Shown here piece by piece: positions 1 to 10,045 of a stretch of 64,000 bases of DNA. This stretch comes from Siphonodentalium dalli (lineage: Eukaryota; Mollusca; Scaphopoda; Gadilida; Siphonodentaliidae). Where the stretch lies: NCBI GenBank assembly GCA_032622095.1, contig CP136068.1, forward strand, positions 156,267,151 through 156,331,150, in the 5' to 3' direction. The position numbers and the translations under genes were made by a program. Each line of letters begins with the position of its first letter. The stretch's first letter is position 1. The notes below the pieces were generated by a model. The model searched no databases, was not told the origin of the DNA, and worked only from the letters and a program-made list of their open reading frames with translations.

Positions 1-1478
1 GGAGTCAGTTTCTTGAAAAATATCAGTGTGAAATCCAGTGACTGTTGATTGGCATAACCAATATTGTAATCCTATTTTTTCCCAACACTAAGTGTTTTAG
101 GAGGACTGTTCAATGATTTTACACATTAAACACTAATTGTACCCCATTGTTGTTTACTTTTTGTGCCAAAAAAAACATAAAAATGGACAAAATCACCTAA
201 AAACAGTCCAAAATGGAATTTTTGGAAAAGAGTCCATACTAAAGGATTCATAGGGCCATAAATAGGGACATAAGTTGATTTTGGCACATACTTAAATATT
301 ACCGACTCCAGCACATTGTATTTAACCTAGTACATTAAAAAGGTTATGAGAAATACAGGGCATATGGATATCAAATTATTGAGTTGTATGACCTCAAATA
401 TGGTATTTCATCACACCAGTTCTGTGTCACAAGGCAAATTTGGTAAAGTCCATATAATGGGACACACATTTTGTTTAAGAATATTTTTGTCTTCTCGATC
501 ATAGATACAGGAAGTAATCATTTTTTGTGCACAATATCACCGGGCCATATTCGCCATATTAGAACTTAGAACTGTTGTTCAATGTAGTGTGTGTTTTGTG
601 TAGTAATATTTCTAAATTTTGGCCATTCCACATTCATCATTAATTAATCTTATTATTATCACATCTTAGATCTTTTAGCCTGTCAGGTTATAACTCATTA
701 GTTTAATTGCCATATTCATTTAATCAAACCTGTTAATTATATTGGTACCTTTTTAATTGTTTTGCCCCTTGGCTTATCCAGCTCATTAATCTTAATTGGC
801 CTATTCATTCAGTCAACACTTTCTATTTCCATTAACATGTTTTTACTTGTCACCTTTTACTGGTTAATTCAGCTTGGCATTTCACACCTCCATTTGTATA
901 TTAATACCTTCATCTTCAAACTTAAAAAAGGGTGAAGGAGAAGATCTCTCGATCTTTTCGACCATCCTGGGCGCTTCGCGCCCTCCTACTACCACTGCTG
1001 TTAAAAAAGGACATTTTTATCTAGACTAGTCGCTATATTGTTTCACGTCATTAGGATTACCATTGGACACTTCATGCTAACGTTACAAGGAATACCTGTT
1101 GCTGTTATATGTTATGTTGATCTTGGAAAACTGGATGATTGTAAATAAAAGCTATTCCCCAACATCAGACTTGTTCGTTTAATGATATTGGACATCTTCA
1201 GATCCCGACTACCATAACCACAGAAATTCGACCCGTTATAACAATATAGTGAGGAAACTAATACAACAGCAAGATATCCCTTCATTTTTCTCTAGTTTTT
1301 GAAATACTAGACCATAAAATATGGATTTTAGCTAATTCTTGGAAATTGAGGCTCCGAAATTAGACATAACTCAAAAAATCCTCAACGTTACATGTATGTG
1401 GAAAATGTTGTCTGTTCTGTAATCATAATTGTGCACTCAACAAAATGGATATATGAAATTGAAGGACATGTGAAATAA
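1..1478. other. Non-coding left flank, no gene recognised
   Basis: AT-rich sequence with only short random open frames and no recognisable protein. A perfect GC hairpin (GGGCGC-TTC-GCGCCC) lies at 969-983, next to a run of short pyrimidine-rich sequence. It could be the structured 3' end of an old retroelement, but nothing else supports that. Confidence 0.5.
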
Positions 1479-2057
1479 TCTCATATATTTTGAAGACCTC
1501 TGTCTGTCTGTTTGTCTGTATGTTTGTCATTAATACAAATCTACGATTCTCGACCGATCGGGACGAAACTTGGTGCGTGTGTGTAGTTTGACCAGGCGGT
1601 GGACGTTGTCGTATTGGCGAGCCCGTGCGGCGCATGCGCAGACGAGATCTCGGAAACGGGTGGAGCTATCGACTTGAAATTTGCTATGTGAATGTATCTA
1701 CGATTCTCGACCGATCGGGACGAAACTTGGTGCGTGTGTGTAGTTTGACCAGGCGGTGGACGTTGTCGTATTGGCGAGCCCGTGCGGCGCCCGCTTCGCG
1801 CATGCGCAGACGAGATCTCGGAAACGGGTGGAGCTATCGACTTGAAATTTGCTATGTGAATGTATCTTGCCCCGGATACGAATCGGGTCGTCGAGCCCGT
1901 GCGACGCCAGCTTCGCGCATGCGCAGACGAGATCTCGGAAACGGGTGGAGCTATCGACTTGAAATGCATGCGAACACCAGATCTCGGAAACGGGTGGAGA
2001 TATCGACTTGAAATTTGGTTTTTGAATAGCCCGGACAACGTCGGGCTCATCGGCTAG
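1479..2057 (+). mobile_element. Non-autonomous Helitron-like element A
   Basis: The element starts with TC directly after an A (1478) and ends with CTAG (2054-2057) followed by T. A hairpin (AGCCCG 2028-2033, CGGGCT 2042-2047) lies 6 nt before CTAG. TC at the 5' end, a 3' hairpin, CTRR and an A/T target are the Helitron hallmarks. It has a TCTG/TTTG-rich microsatellite near the 5' end and an internal tandem repeat, an arrangement known from short mollusc Helitron derivatives. There is no Rep/helicase frame, so it cannot move by itself. The 5' end is set by similarity to element B (ATATATTTTG) and is less certain than the 3' end. Confidence 0.6.
1541..1867 (+). repeat. About 157-168 bp tandem repeat inside Helitron A
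   Basis: Two long units begin at 1541 and 1698 with CTACGATTCTCGACC and end near 1699 and 1867. The second carries an 11-bp extra segment (CCGCTTCGCG-like). A shorter module, GATCTCGGAAACGGGTGGAG, occurs four times between 1644 and 2000, the last two in partial units. Open frames here are by-products of the repeat. Confidence 0.8.
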
Positions 2058-2817
2058 TCTATTATATATTTTGGAAGGTGTGTGTGTGTGTGATCACGAT
2101 GGACTCGAAAACGACCCGAGCCGATTTCGATGAAACTTGGTATGTGGGGGTATTTTCGGCCGGGAGGTGGCATGGGCCTATCAATTTTCAGATCCGAGGT
2201 CAACTTTTCACGTGCCGCGGTCAAATCTGTTTTTACGCTGAGTTACGGGACTTTCATTTGAGTTCGGTGCTTACAAATCGATTCGAAACAGCGCGAATAA
2301 TAAAATGCCAGTCATAATAATGACACTGTGAGAATCTTTCGTGTTTCCTCTTTCCAACGATATATAATGCGTATGTATCCGTTTTAGTTATCTGCCTCGA
2401 TTATCAAGAAGAAGTGGTACTATCTTCCATCAGGATAAAAACAATGCGTAACTTCTATGACGTCGTTAGAGTTCATAACGTTAGATCACGTTAACGCTTA
2501 ACCGGCCGATGCATTTGACTGTTTCAGACGTCTTGGCGATATCTCGGGCACCGATGGTAATTTATCTTTACGTTGAAACTTGATAATTAATGAGCGTGTG
2601 TATATGAGGCGCGTTTATATACTTGAGTGGAAATCAAATCGGGTTAAAAGGTCAAATCGGGTAAAACCGGATGGATTTTGACGGGTAGTGGTACTTTTGT
2701 CGGGTACTTTTGTTCGGGCAGTGTTTTGGACGGGTCAAATCGTGACCCCACTTGACCTTGGCCTTCAAAATAGACAATTCAAGGTCAAACCCCGGACGAA
2801 GACGGGTCACCTTCTAG
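2058..2817 (+). mobile_element. Non-autonomous Helitron-like element B, abutting A
   Basis: TC at 2058 follows the CTAG of element A with no spacer, and the first bases resemble the 5' end of A (ATATATTTTG, then a GT microsatellite). The 3' end is CTAG at 2814-2817 followed by T, with a weak hairpin (CCCG 2791-2794, CGGG 2803-2806). The last 170 bp closely match element C. No replicase is encoded. The missing spacer indicates insertion next to, or rolling-circle duplication of, a related element. Confidence 0.55.
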
Positions 2818-3337
2818 TTTTTTTATATACATTCTTGAAAAGCCATAAATTGAGTATTTTACAAAATTTTAACAAATTTATTTCATAAAATTTACCAATT
2901 TCGCCTTTCTTGATCCTTTTTGATTTTTAGTATGTTGTTTATAATAGGTTAATAGACATAATCCTGCTAAGAAACATTGTGTTGCAATTAGTTTGAGGTT
3001 TGGCACTTTTTTCTCATAAATGCACTGGACTATATAGTTATTGGACTAATGCAGACTTTTGTACAACCTAGGCATTCCAATTTTGTTTGAAGATTTCACT
3101 ACCATTCACATTAATTACACCGCTATAAATATCCTCTGTAGATGAACCCTGATCAACCCTTAGATGCGTAATTACACGATTTTTAATGATCTGGATACAT
3201 CAACACAATTAAAAAAATCATCTTATTTTGATTTATATAGTCATGAAATGGCAAGAAATTAACTTTTTGCAGAAAAAAAGGGTTTGGGGTGGGAGGGGGG
3301 GAATGTCCAGGTCAGGATATATCTCCCCAACCCGGCA
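2818..3337. other. Intervening AT-rich DNA, nothing recognised
   Basis: No long frame, RNA gene or repeat structure stands out between the Helitron pair and the hAT-like element. Confidence 0.5.
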
Positions 3338-3345
3338 CCTGCATG
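3338..3345 (+). repeat. Left 8-bp target site duplication of hAT-like element
   Basis: CCTGCATG, repeated exactly at 4462-4469 on the other side of the element. Confidence 0.85.
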
Positions 3346-4461
3346 TAGAGATGGGCGGTACTCGGTATTTACCGTGCGGTATCGGTATCAGTGTAATACT
3401 GATTTAACGTACCAAATCAAAACTAAAAATACCGTATTTTCGGTAATGAAATTATTCATGTGTTGCCAACGTATGTGCATCACCTTGTCACCGCGGCCGT
3501 GACATGCATGAATTGCGACATATTAATGACAGTTTAACTAACATCATGACGTTTGACTACTCATAGCTGGAGCGTTATGTGTCAATTTCGGTATCCGTGC
3601 AAACTGGAAAATGTGTGGGCAACTCGATACAGGCCGCAAGTCTGTAATCCGTGTCCCAAGTTGGATCGAAGCATGTGGAATCGAAGCACGTGTTATGGGG
3701 GGTCCCCGTGCACAACAAATTGAAACCCCTCACAGGTTACATTATAATTAGACGGTGATGCAGCTTTTTTTATACAACCTGATCTTGTCAATTGCAAATA
3801 GCACATCTTCTTGGAAAGTTGTGCACATGTCGGTATAAATATGTTTATATCCTACTATAAATGACTTTATTAAACATATATATACTTACCGGTATATTAT
3901 ACATATGTGCCTATATCTGACCAAAAAAAAATCGCGTGATAGCTTTAAATTAACACTTGGGCACCATGTGCAACTGGTAGCTTGCGTGCAATACATAAGA
4001 GGGACTCTTGTATACATGAATGGTATATCACGCTGCAAGGAGAAGAATATGAACCACACGCGGGTTTGGGCATCTGCAGTTCGGAAATTGCCATGGTTTG
4101 CCGATTTTCATGACATCGCACGAACGTTCATAAATTTGTGAATTGTGATCACTGATTACTACTCACAATTCAATTCACTCGTGTAAATCATCAAACAGAT
4201 GTGTGAATATTACTTAATTGCGTAGGTCATTGTGTTGCCTAATTTAGCTATTGTCACAAATGTAGTAAATCCGTGGACCATTGTCATATATACATGTATA
4301 TTGTTCAGCTAAAAACTTGAATTACAACAATTTACCGGGAATAACCGCTCTGGTCTTATAATTTAATAGCAATTCCGATTACCGTACCGATACCGAGGTA
4401 AATCGACGAAAATTTACCGATACCGTTACCGAGATCGAAATTTCAATACCGCCCATCTCTA
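3346..4461. mobile_element. Non-autonomous hAT-like DNA transposon
   Basis: A 1116-bp element bounded by perfect 15-bp terminal inverted repeats, TAGAGATGGGCGGTA at 3346-3360 and its complement at 4447-4461. It is flanked by an exact 8-bp duplication. An 8-bp target duplication with a TAGAGATGGGCG-type terminus is characteristic of the hAT superfamily. Subterminal regions at both ends contain CGGTATCGGTA-like motifs that may bind transposase. No transposase or BED zinc-finger frame is present, so it must depend on an element elsewhere. The exact duplication and termini suggest recent insertion. Confidence 0.85.
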
Positions 4462-4469
4462 CCTGCATG
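4462..4469 (+). repeat. Right 8-bp target site duplication of hAT-like element
   Basis: CCTGCATG, identical to 3338-3345. Confidence 0.85.
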
Positions 4470-4712
4470 ACAAATCATCATCTTATGAGTATATGACTAT
4501 AAAGTCCATATAAAGGGACCAATTGTCATCGATATAAAATGATTTATTAGCTCATTCCATAGCTTTCGTCAGTGGAAAACGATTAACACAGTAAAGTCTA
4601 CATGTTGCTCTGACATCAACTCATTCGTAAATGCCAGACGGATAACGTACGTTCATTGAGTTTGTTTACCTGACGTCATGTACGTTAGTGATCGATTTCA
4701 TTTTGCGCCAAA

Positions 4713-4972
4713 TTACCTGGCGCCAATGTTGTTGAGTTTAGTGTTGAATCCAACCCCGTAGCACGTTCTTAGCCGGCGTATCCAACCATTCTCTTTTATA
4801 AGTCTGAAGTAGCGACTCCCACTAGCATACTCTAACACGACTATCTTCATATCTAGAAGTGAATGTCCATTTGTATTGAAATGGTCATACACCGGCTTAT
4901 CTGGGTGCAGGCGAATGTCTCGCATATGTTCTGTAACTCTTTCTTATGGGGAGTCTCATAAGCATATTCATT
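4713..4972 (-). pseudogene. Penelope-like element fragment, C-terminal GIY-YIG region
   Basis: Read on the minus strand, the fragment contains a YETPHK-like start that resembles the YxGET motif of GIY-YIG nucleases. It then has RVTEHMRDIRLHP, DHFNTNGHSLLDMKIVVLE and a WIRRLRTCYGVGFN-like end. This order (ERxxEH, HFN..HSxxD, WIxxLRTxxPxGLN) is what I know from the C-terminal domain of Penelope-like reverse-transcriptase elements. A frameshift near 4950 separates the first motif from the rest, and no reverse transcriptase lies upstream, so this is a dead fragment. Its upstream end is cut close to where Helitron C begins. Confidence 0.5.
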
Positions 4973-4986
4973 TGCCCGTGCTATGT

Positions 4987-5312
4987 GACCTTGACCTTGA
5001 AATCGGGTCAATTCAAGGTCAAATCGCCAATTTTGATGGGATTTCGACGAAATTGTATACATAGGGTTACTTTTGTCCACTGAGTGTTTTGGACGGGTCA
5101 AATCGTGACCCGACCTGACCTGACCTTGACCTTCAAAATGATCAATTCAAGGTCAAATCGGGTAAAACCGGATGGATTTCGACGGGCACGTTTGTCGGGT
5201 ACTTTTGTCCGGGCAGTGTTTTGGACTGGTCAAATCGTGACCCCACTTGACCTTGACCTTCAAAATGGACAATTCAAGGTCAAAGCCCGGACGAAGTCGG
5301 GTCACCTTCTAG
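4987..5312 (+). mobile_element. Helitron-like element C, 3' part with tandem repeats
   Basis: The 3' end is CTAG (5309-5312) followed by T, after a hairpin (CCCG 5286-5289, CGGG 5298-5301, with inner GAC/GTC pairing). It closely matches the last 170 bp of element B. Internally it is a tandem repeat starting at 4987, 5122 and 5249 (periods 135 and 127), each unit opening with GACCTTGACCTT. No convincing 5' terminus is seen, so it is probably truncated or starts inside the Penelope fragment. Confidence 0.6.
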
Positions 5313-6462
5313 TTTGATTTAAATTGAATTTATGACTGGAGCCATAAAATGGTGTTAATTAAATTACGAATTTCCGTAATCAAATAAATTAATTGAGGGA
5401 TACTGGATTGTTAAACCGATCGCTTAAATATTATGATGATACGGGGAGAACACTCAAGCCACCCACTGACTAGCGACGATACAATAACTTAAATGATTAT
5501 ATCCCAATTATATGGGACTATAAATCAGTATAATATAACTTTTATTTGATTCATTTGGTTGAAAACTGTACAAAAATTACTCGACAACGACAATTTGTAT
5601 TTTTGCATTCCGGTAAATTTGTCATCCGTAACACTACTTCGTTCTCAACAGACTTTCAAATAATGAAAAAATTGTTACCTTATTCTCCGACTCTTGAGAC
5701 TATACTATAGAATAAGAAACCAACAACAACATTTGGCGTACAGTTCCCCTTTAAATTGTGTTTCTGAAAGTTTGGCGGCCATTAGCAGTTTGTTTTCAGT
5801 TCAATTTAATGTTCATTGGAATGTGAACAATTATTCTCCAACAGAAATCATGGCAGATACGAAAACTAATTGTCATTTAGAACGACATTTCAAAACCTGT
5901 GTACCCTTCACTCTTCAGAACTTTTTTTGGTGAGTCACTGAGTCAGTGTGACTCTTTAGTTCTGACGCGACGTAATTGTACTACTAATTTGTAGACACAT
6001 CCCACACTGCCACTGCCCAGAATGAACATGAATTATTATTATCAAATAATTGTTGTTCTATTAGTACATACATTCAAAATTAATGTCATATAATGTACCT
6101 GTCGACTGGAAGAAGCCTTGTTTGCCAAACAATCCCGCGAACTGCCAATGATCGACAGGCACAGGCCAAGGTCATTGCTGATAAACTAAAAAGTAAAATC
6201 GGGAGCCGAATTTAAAATTGAAATTAAACCGGTCGTATAGTTCAGCATATTAATCGCATGCTTGAAATTATTTTGTGTTTCCTATAGTAATAATAAAAAA
6301 GACGAGTTTATAAGCAAAATACGGTTACATTACTTCATAAAAGCGACAAAAACAAGAAACGGTTAAAGAACGTTCCGCCTATATTTCCAAAACAAATTAT
6401 TATAATTACCATTACCGACCTATGCCATAGTCTCTATTTGCTTCCGGGTTATCTCAAACAAG
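5313..6462. other. Unique AT-rich DNA left of the histone array
   Basis: No gene recognised. A short inverted repeat GAGTCAC...GTGACTC with two TGAGTCA motifs sits at about 5933-5955. The region ends at 6463, where identity with the H1-H3 repeat begins abruptly. Confidence 0.5.
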
Positions 6463-7739
6463 GTCTTTAAGTAGAGAATTAAAAGTCGAAATTTGTCAGC
6501 AAAGTGTTGTTTGGGAAGGTGGAAAAAAAACGAACATGTGTAATTGGTTAGATATGGAAATCGGATCGTTGGGGAAGCTGTGGCGCGTTTTCGGTCTTTT
6601 TAGAGAGTTGGGTGTAAAAATGAACGAGCTAATCCTAATATGACTGTGATCCAAGTAGGCCAACACGTGTGTAGGGCCTATGCATTTGGGGGAAGGGAGG
6701 TCGGCATCGGGCGGGACCTATAATACTTAATATACTAAAGAATGAGGGAGAAATCGCCCCTCCTCCGACATTGTGTGCATATTTTTAACTTTAATAAAAG
6801 TTAAAAAAAATATAACGTTACAACTTGACTACATGTAAATGAATTATCCGGGGTGGGGACGGATATTATACAATATCACATATATGTATAATGATAAATA
6901 TCTACTCGCATATATGCGCTACAGTACTCACAAACAACATCTGCCACCATTATAAATTGTGAACCACCGATTCGGATTCGTTGTTCAGAAATGAAATATT
7001 GACGTCGGATGGTTCCCCAATCAACAAGAGAGTGAGCACGAAGTATTTCTGAGGTAAACAGCAATCAGCTTAGCCAGGCTTGTAAAGGTCTGTCGCGTCG
7101 GTATCGACGCCGAGACAACAATTAAGGTCGCTCGATACCGGCTCCAATATCAGTCCTATATTCATTAGTCATTTTTATTAAATGTTTAAAATTTCCAAAT
7201 AGTTACTTAGATATTATACTAATTTATTGCAAATGGTATATGTTGGGGTTAATGATCTGCAGTATCTGTCTATACATGCACAGGTATGTCATTATCATTT
7301 TGACTGAGGGGTTCTCGCGTTCTCGTTACAGGCATGCTCCGTTTGCATTGATTGAAGATTGTCTATAATCTTTATATGGGATCTAATGCAAAATTGAACG
7401 ATACTCGAAAATCATCTGAAAATGTGTCACCTCACCAGGGTCGAAGAAGTGAGTACTACTCATTCAAATTACTAACGTGCATGTGTTAGTTGAGTTGACA
7501 CTCATTTTATTGTTGATTACTAGTAATGATGACTGGCACTAATATACCTGGTTCTTATATATCTCATATATATATAAGAACAAGACCAATACATAGTGGC
7601 ATAACTGGTAGTATATATATATATATATCTATGTTTGTCATACATTATTTCCGATTCATTTGACATTGATTACCCCAACTATTCAGTCATTATTTGCTCG
7701 GTTTGCTGGCAATCATTATTTGCTAGGTTTGCTGGTAGA
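6463..7739. other. Spacer downstream of H3 (unit 1)
   Basis: Non-coding. It contains nested inverted repeats GCGTCG-gtat-CGACGC (7095-7110) and CGGTATCGA/TCGATACCG (7099-7107, 7132-7140). It also holds an AT palindrome at 7551-7581 and a (TA)n run near 7612-7628. A minus-strand frame of 62 codons recurs in every unit only because the units are homogenised. The same spacer opens units 2 to 7. Confidence 0.6.
7551..7581. repeat. AT-rich palindrome in H3 spacer
   Basis: GTTCTTATATAT at 7551-7562 pairs with ATATATAAGAAC at 7570-7581 around a 7-nt loop, so it could extrude a cruciform. It recurs once per H1-H3 unit. In the seventh, partial unit the array breaks off inside this palindrome at 31644. 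Confidence 0.75.
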
Positions 7740-7767
7740 ATTAGCAATTTTTAGAGTTTATCTTTAG
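7740..7767 (-). promoter_or_regulatory. H3 histone downstream element with ATTGCTA motif
   Basis: On the gene strand CTAAAGATAAACT is followed by AAAATTGCTAAT, starting 28 nt after the stem-loop. The purine-rich part matches the expected U7 snRNA pairing element. The ATTGCTA part is shared by all five histone genes here. Confidence 0.6.
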
Positions 7768-7779
7768 TGAAATTTTGGT

Positions 7780-7795
7780 GGCCCTGAAAAGGGCC
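7780..7795 (-). terminator. Histone 3' stem-loop, H3 unit 1
   Basis: GGCCCTTTTCAGGGCC on the minus strand, 34 nt after the stop codon. This is the canonical 6-bp stem and 4-nt loop bound by SLBP. It directs cleavage without polyadenylation and marks the gene as replication-dependent. Confidence 0.97.
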
Positions 7796-7829
7796 GTTTG
7801 TCTTTCTATTCGACACTGGGTCGTAAGAA

Positions 7830-8390
<561 letters not shown>

Positions 8391-9212
8391 CCTACTCTAC
8401 ACTGTGACTGGCCATCAGCGAGCTCGGTGGTGAGAAGTAAATGTTACCTTGATCCTCGTGATTTGGAGAATCTTGTAGCAGGAAATGCGAGTAAAAGGTG
8501 TATAGATTGAGTGTGATTTTGCCATCGGCTTTTGTTTATTCATTATTTTCTTTAATGTTCGTAACATCAAAAGAACTGGACACGATAAAAAAGATACCTT
8601 TCGGGAAATATTTATCACAAAAAGTGTTCTTTTAGCGAATAAACTGACTGGGAGAGAACACAAATACATTTTCAAGCATTCTCTTTTTTATGTTTTAATC
8701 TGAATCAGATATTTTTTGGCGATATCATTAGCCATGTTAGTTTTCAATAATTTGACATTACGTGTTTCTGGGCCACTGGGAATGGATTGAGGGGGGGGGG
8801 TGGAGGGAGGGGTTAGCAATTTTTCTACTTCAATTTCCTCCCGTGATTTCTGGCGTCTATATTGCTTAATAAGTAGAAAGTCGTATATATTCATGATGTT
8901 GCAAAAGAAATTTATATAACTTACAGGAAATGGGTTCATGTGAATAATAGCGCGATCGTCCTATATGTGTTTGTTCGTGAATTATCACCATTTGATCATA
9001 GTACAACACCCGCCACCCCCCCCCCCCCCCAGTCTTGTTTTATTTGTTTCAATACACCCACATGACCTGGTATTGTATGTGTATACTGGCCGTCCGTGCC
9101 TTTGATATGTATATATGACAAATGGGATAACTTTGTAATTCTGATTTCAGGTCGATTTGATTAGATTAGGATTGCAGGTTGAAATTTTATAATTTAAGCT
9201 TGAAAGTAGGGT
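8391..9212. other. H1-H3 intergenic spacer with G and C runs (unit 1)
   Basis: Non-coding. A G-rich block at 8791-8812 (G10, then GG, GGG, GGGG separated by single bases) can form a G-quadruplex, and a C15 run lies near 9016-9030. These two runs are the only places where the six units differ in length. The G/C counts per unit are 10/15, 10/15, 11/13, 10/15, 11/15 and 11/14. Confidence 0.75.
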
Positions 9213-9241
9213 TATAGCATTTTTAAAATGTTTCTCTTTGT
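9213..9241 (-). promoter_or_regulatory. H1 histone downstream element with TGCTATA motif
   Basis: On the gene strand CAAAGAGAAACATTTT is followed by AAAAATGCTATA, with the last motif 30 nt beyond the stem-loop. It aligns with the equivalent regions of the other four histone genes. Confidence 0.55.
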
Positions 9242-9254
9242 GAAAAATTTAGTT

Positions 9255-9270
9255 GGCCCTGAAAAGGGCC
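9255..9270 (-). terminator. Histone 3' stem-loop, H1 unit 1
   Basis: Same 16-nt hairpin as the core histone genes, 40 nt after the H1 stop. Linker histone mRNA is therefore processed by the same SLBP/U7 route. Confidence 0.97.
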
Positions 9271-9310
9271 GTTTGTAAAACTGGTTTCAAGACCAGAATG
9301 GATAGCGGAA

Positions 9311-9877
9311 TTATTTCGTCGCTTTCTTGGTAGCTGGCTTCTTTTTGGGAGTAGCCTTGGCTTTCGGTGGCTTTGCTGCTTTCTTCGCCGGGGATTTAGC
9401 CGTGGATGTTTTTGGTTTTGCAGCTGGCTTCTTTTTAGCTGGTGATTTCTTTGGTTTCGCAACCTTCTTCGTGTCTTTCTTTTCTGCAGCTTTCTTAGGC
9501 TTGGCAGCACCTTTCTTAGCTGGTGACTTCGCCTTCGGGTTTGGTTTAGCAGCTACTGGTTTCTTTGGCTTTGGCTTCTCAACTTTTGCTGTGCCAATTC
9601 CAAAGGACCCGGATGCTCCAGTTCCCTTGGCCTGCTTCAGCGAGTCATTTTTAACTCCAGCCTTTAGAGCCACCTTCAGTCTGTTGTTGACTGCCTTTGC
9701 ATCATTTCCAAGGGTGAAGTTGGCCATGATGTACTTCAAAATAGCTTGTCGCGAAGACCCTCCTCGTTCTTTTAATTCTTTAACGGCAGCTATGACCATC
9801 TCGTTGTACTTTGGATGATCGGGTGTTTTCTTCGGTGCAGCCTTCTTCTTTGGAGTTGCGGTTGCAGTTTCAGCCAT
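9311..9877 (-). CDS. H1: Linker histone H1, unit 1
   Basis: A 188-residue linker histone that binds the nucleosome dyad and linker DNA and compacts chromatin. It has a short basic N-terminal tail (residues 1-19), then the winged-helix H15 globular domain (about 20-94). Recognisable parts of that domain are HPKYNEMV, GGSSRQAILKYI and the GTGASGSF signature. A long C-terminal tail follows, made of lysine, alanine and proline with repeated KSPAKK motifs that are potential CDK sites. The ATG is the first in frame, and the gene is intronless and complete. The SSRQAILKYI helix resembles mollusc and annelid H1 more than vertebrate H1. Confidence 0.97.
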   Translation of the reverse strand: MAETATATPKKKAAPKKTPDHPKYNEMVIAAVKELKERGGSSRQAILKYIMANFTLGNDAKAVNNRLKVALKAGVKNDSLKQAKGTGASGSFGIGTAKVEKPKPKKPVAAKPNPKAKSPAKKGAAKPKKAAEKKDTKKVAKPKKSPAKKKPAAKPKTSTAKSPAKKAAKPPKAKATPKKKPATKKATK

Positions 9878-10045
9878 AATTATTTTCGAGTGAACTGTAA
9901 AGAGATTGTGAGGTTGACGAGTGTCTGTTTGAAAATGCCGACCGCGAAATAAGCTGGCCTAATTGTGATAGAGCGCGGGCGAAAATGAAAACACCCGGCT
10001 TCCGACAAAGGCCTGGGCGCATTTTGTTAATTTGTGTTTGTGTAT
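9878..10045 (-). promoter_or_regulatory. H1 promoter, unit 1
   Basis: A weak TATA-like CTTATTTC (plus strand 9946-9953) lies 69-76 bp upstream of the ATG. An H1-box AAACACA on the minus strand (10033-10039) lies 156-162 bp upstream. The site where the retroposon entered unit 3 corresponds to 9934-9943 here, just downstream of the TATA-like box. Confidence 0.5.

Noticed and set aside
1541-1867. CRISPR-like array from regularly repeated sequence
   Set aside because: The units are long, contiguous and have no spacers; the setting is eukaryotic and the flanks are Helitron ends.
6876-7064. 62-codon minus-strand frame repeated in every H1-H3 unit
   Set aside because: Its conservation is explained by unit homogenisation, and there are no sequence differences from which selection could be judged.
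6463-7739. Possible 5S rRNA, U1, U2, U6, U7 or tRNA gene in the histone spacers
   Set aside because: I compared the spacers by eye with the conserved cores of these RNAs and found no match. 5S genes are linked to histone genes in some invertebrates, but not visibly here.
9327-9818. 163-codon plus-strand frame rich in Phe, Ala and Gly over H1
   Set aside because: It is the antisense of the lysine/alanine-rich H1 tail and only exists because of H1 codon composition.
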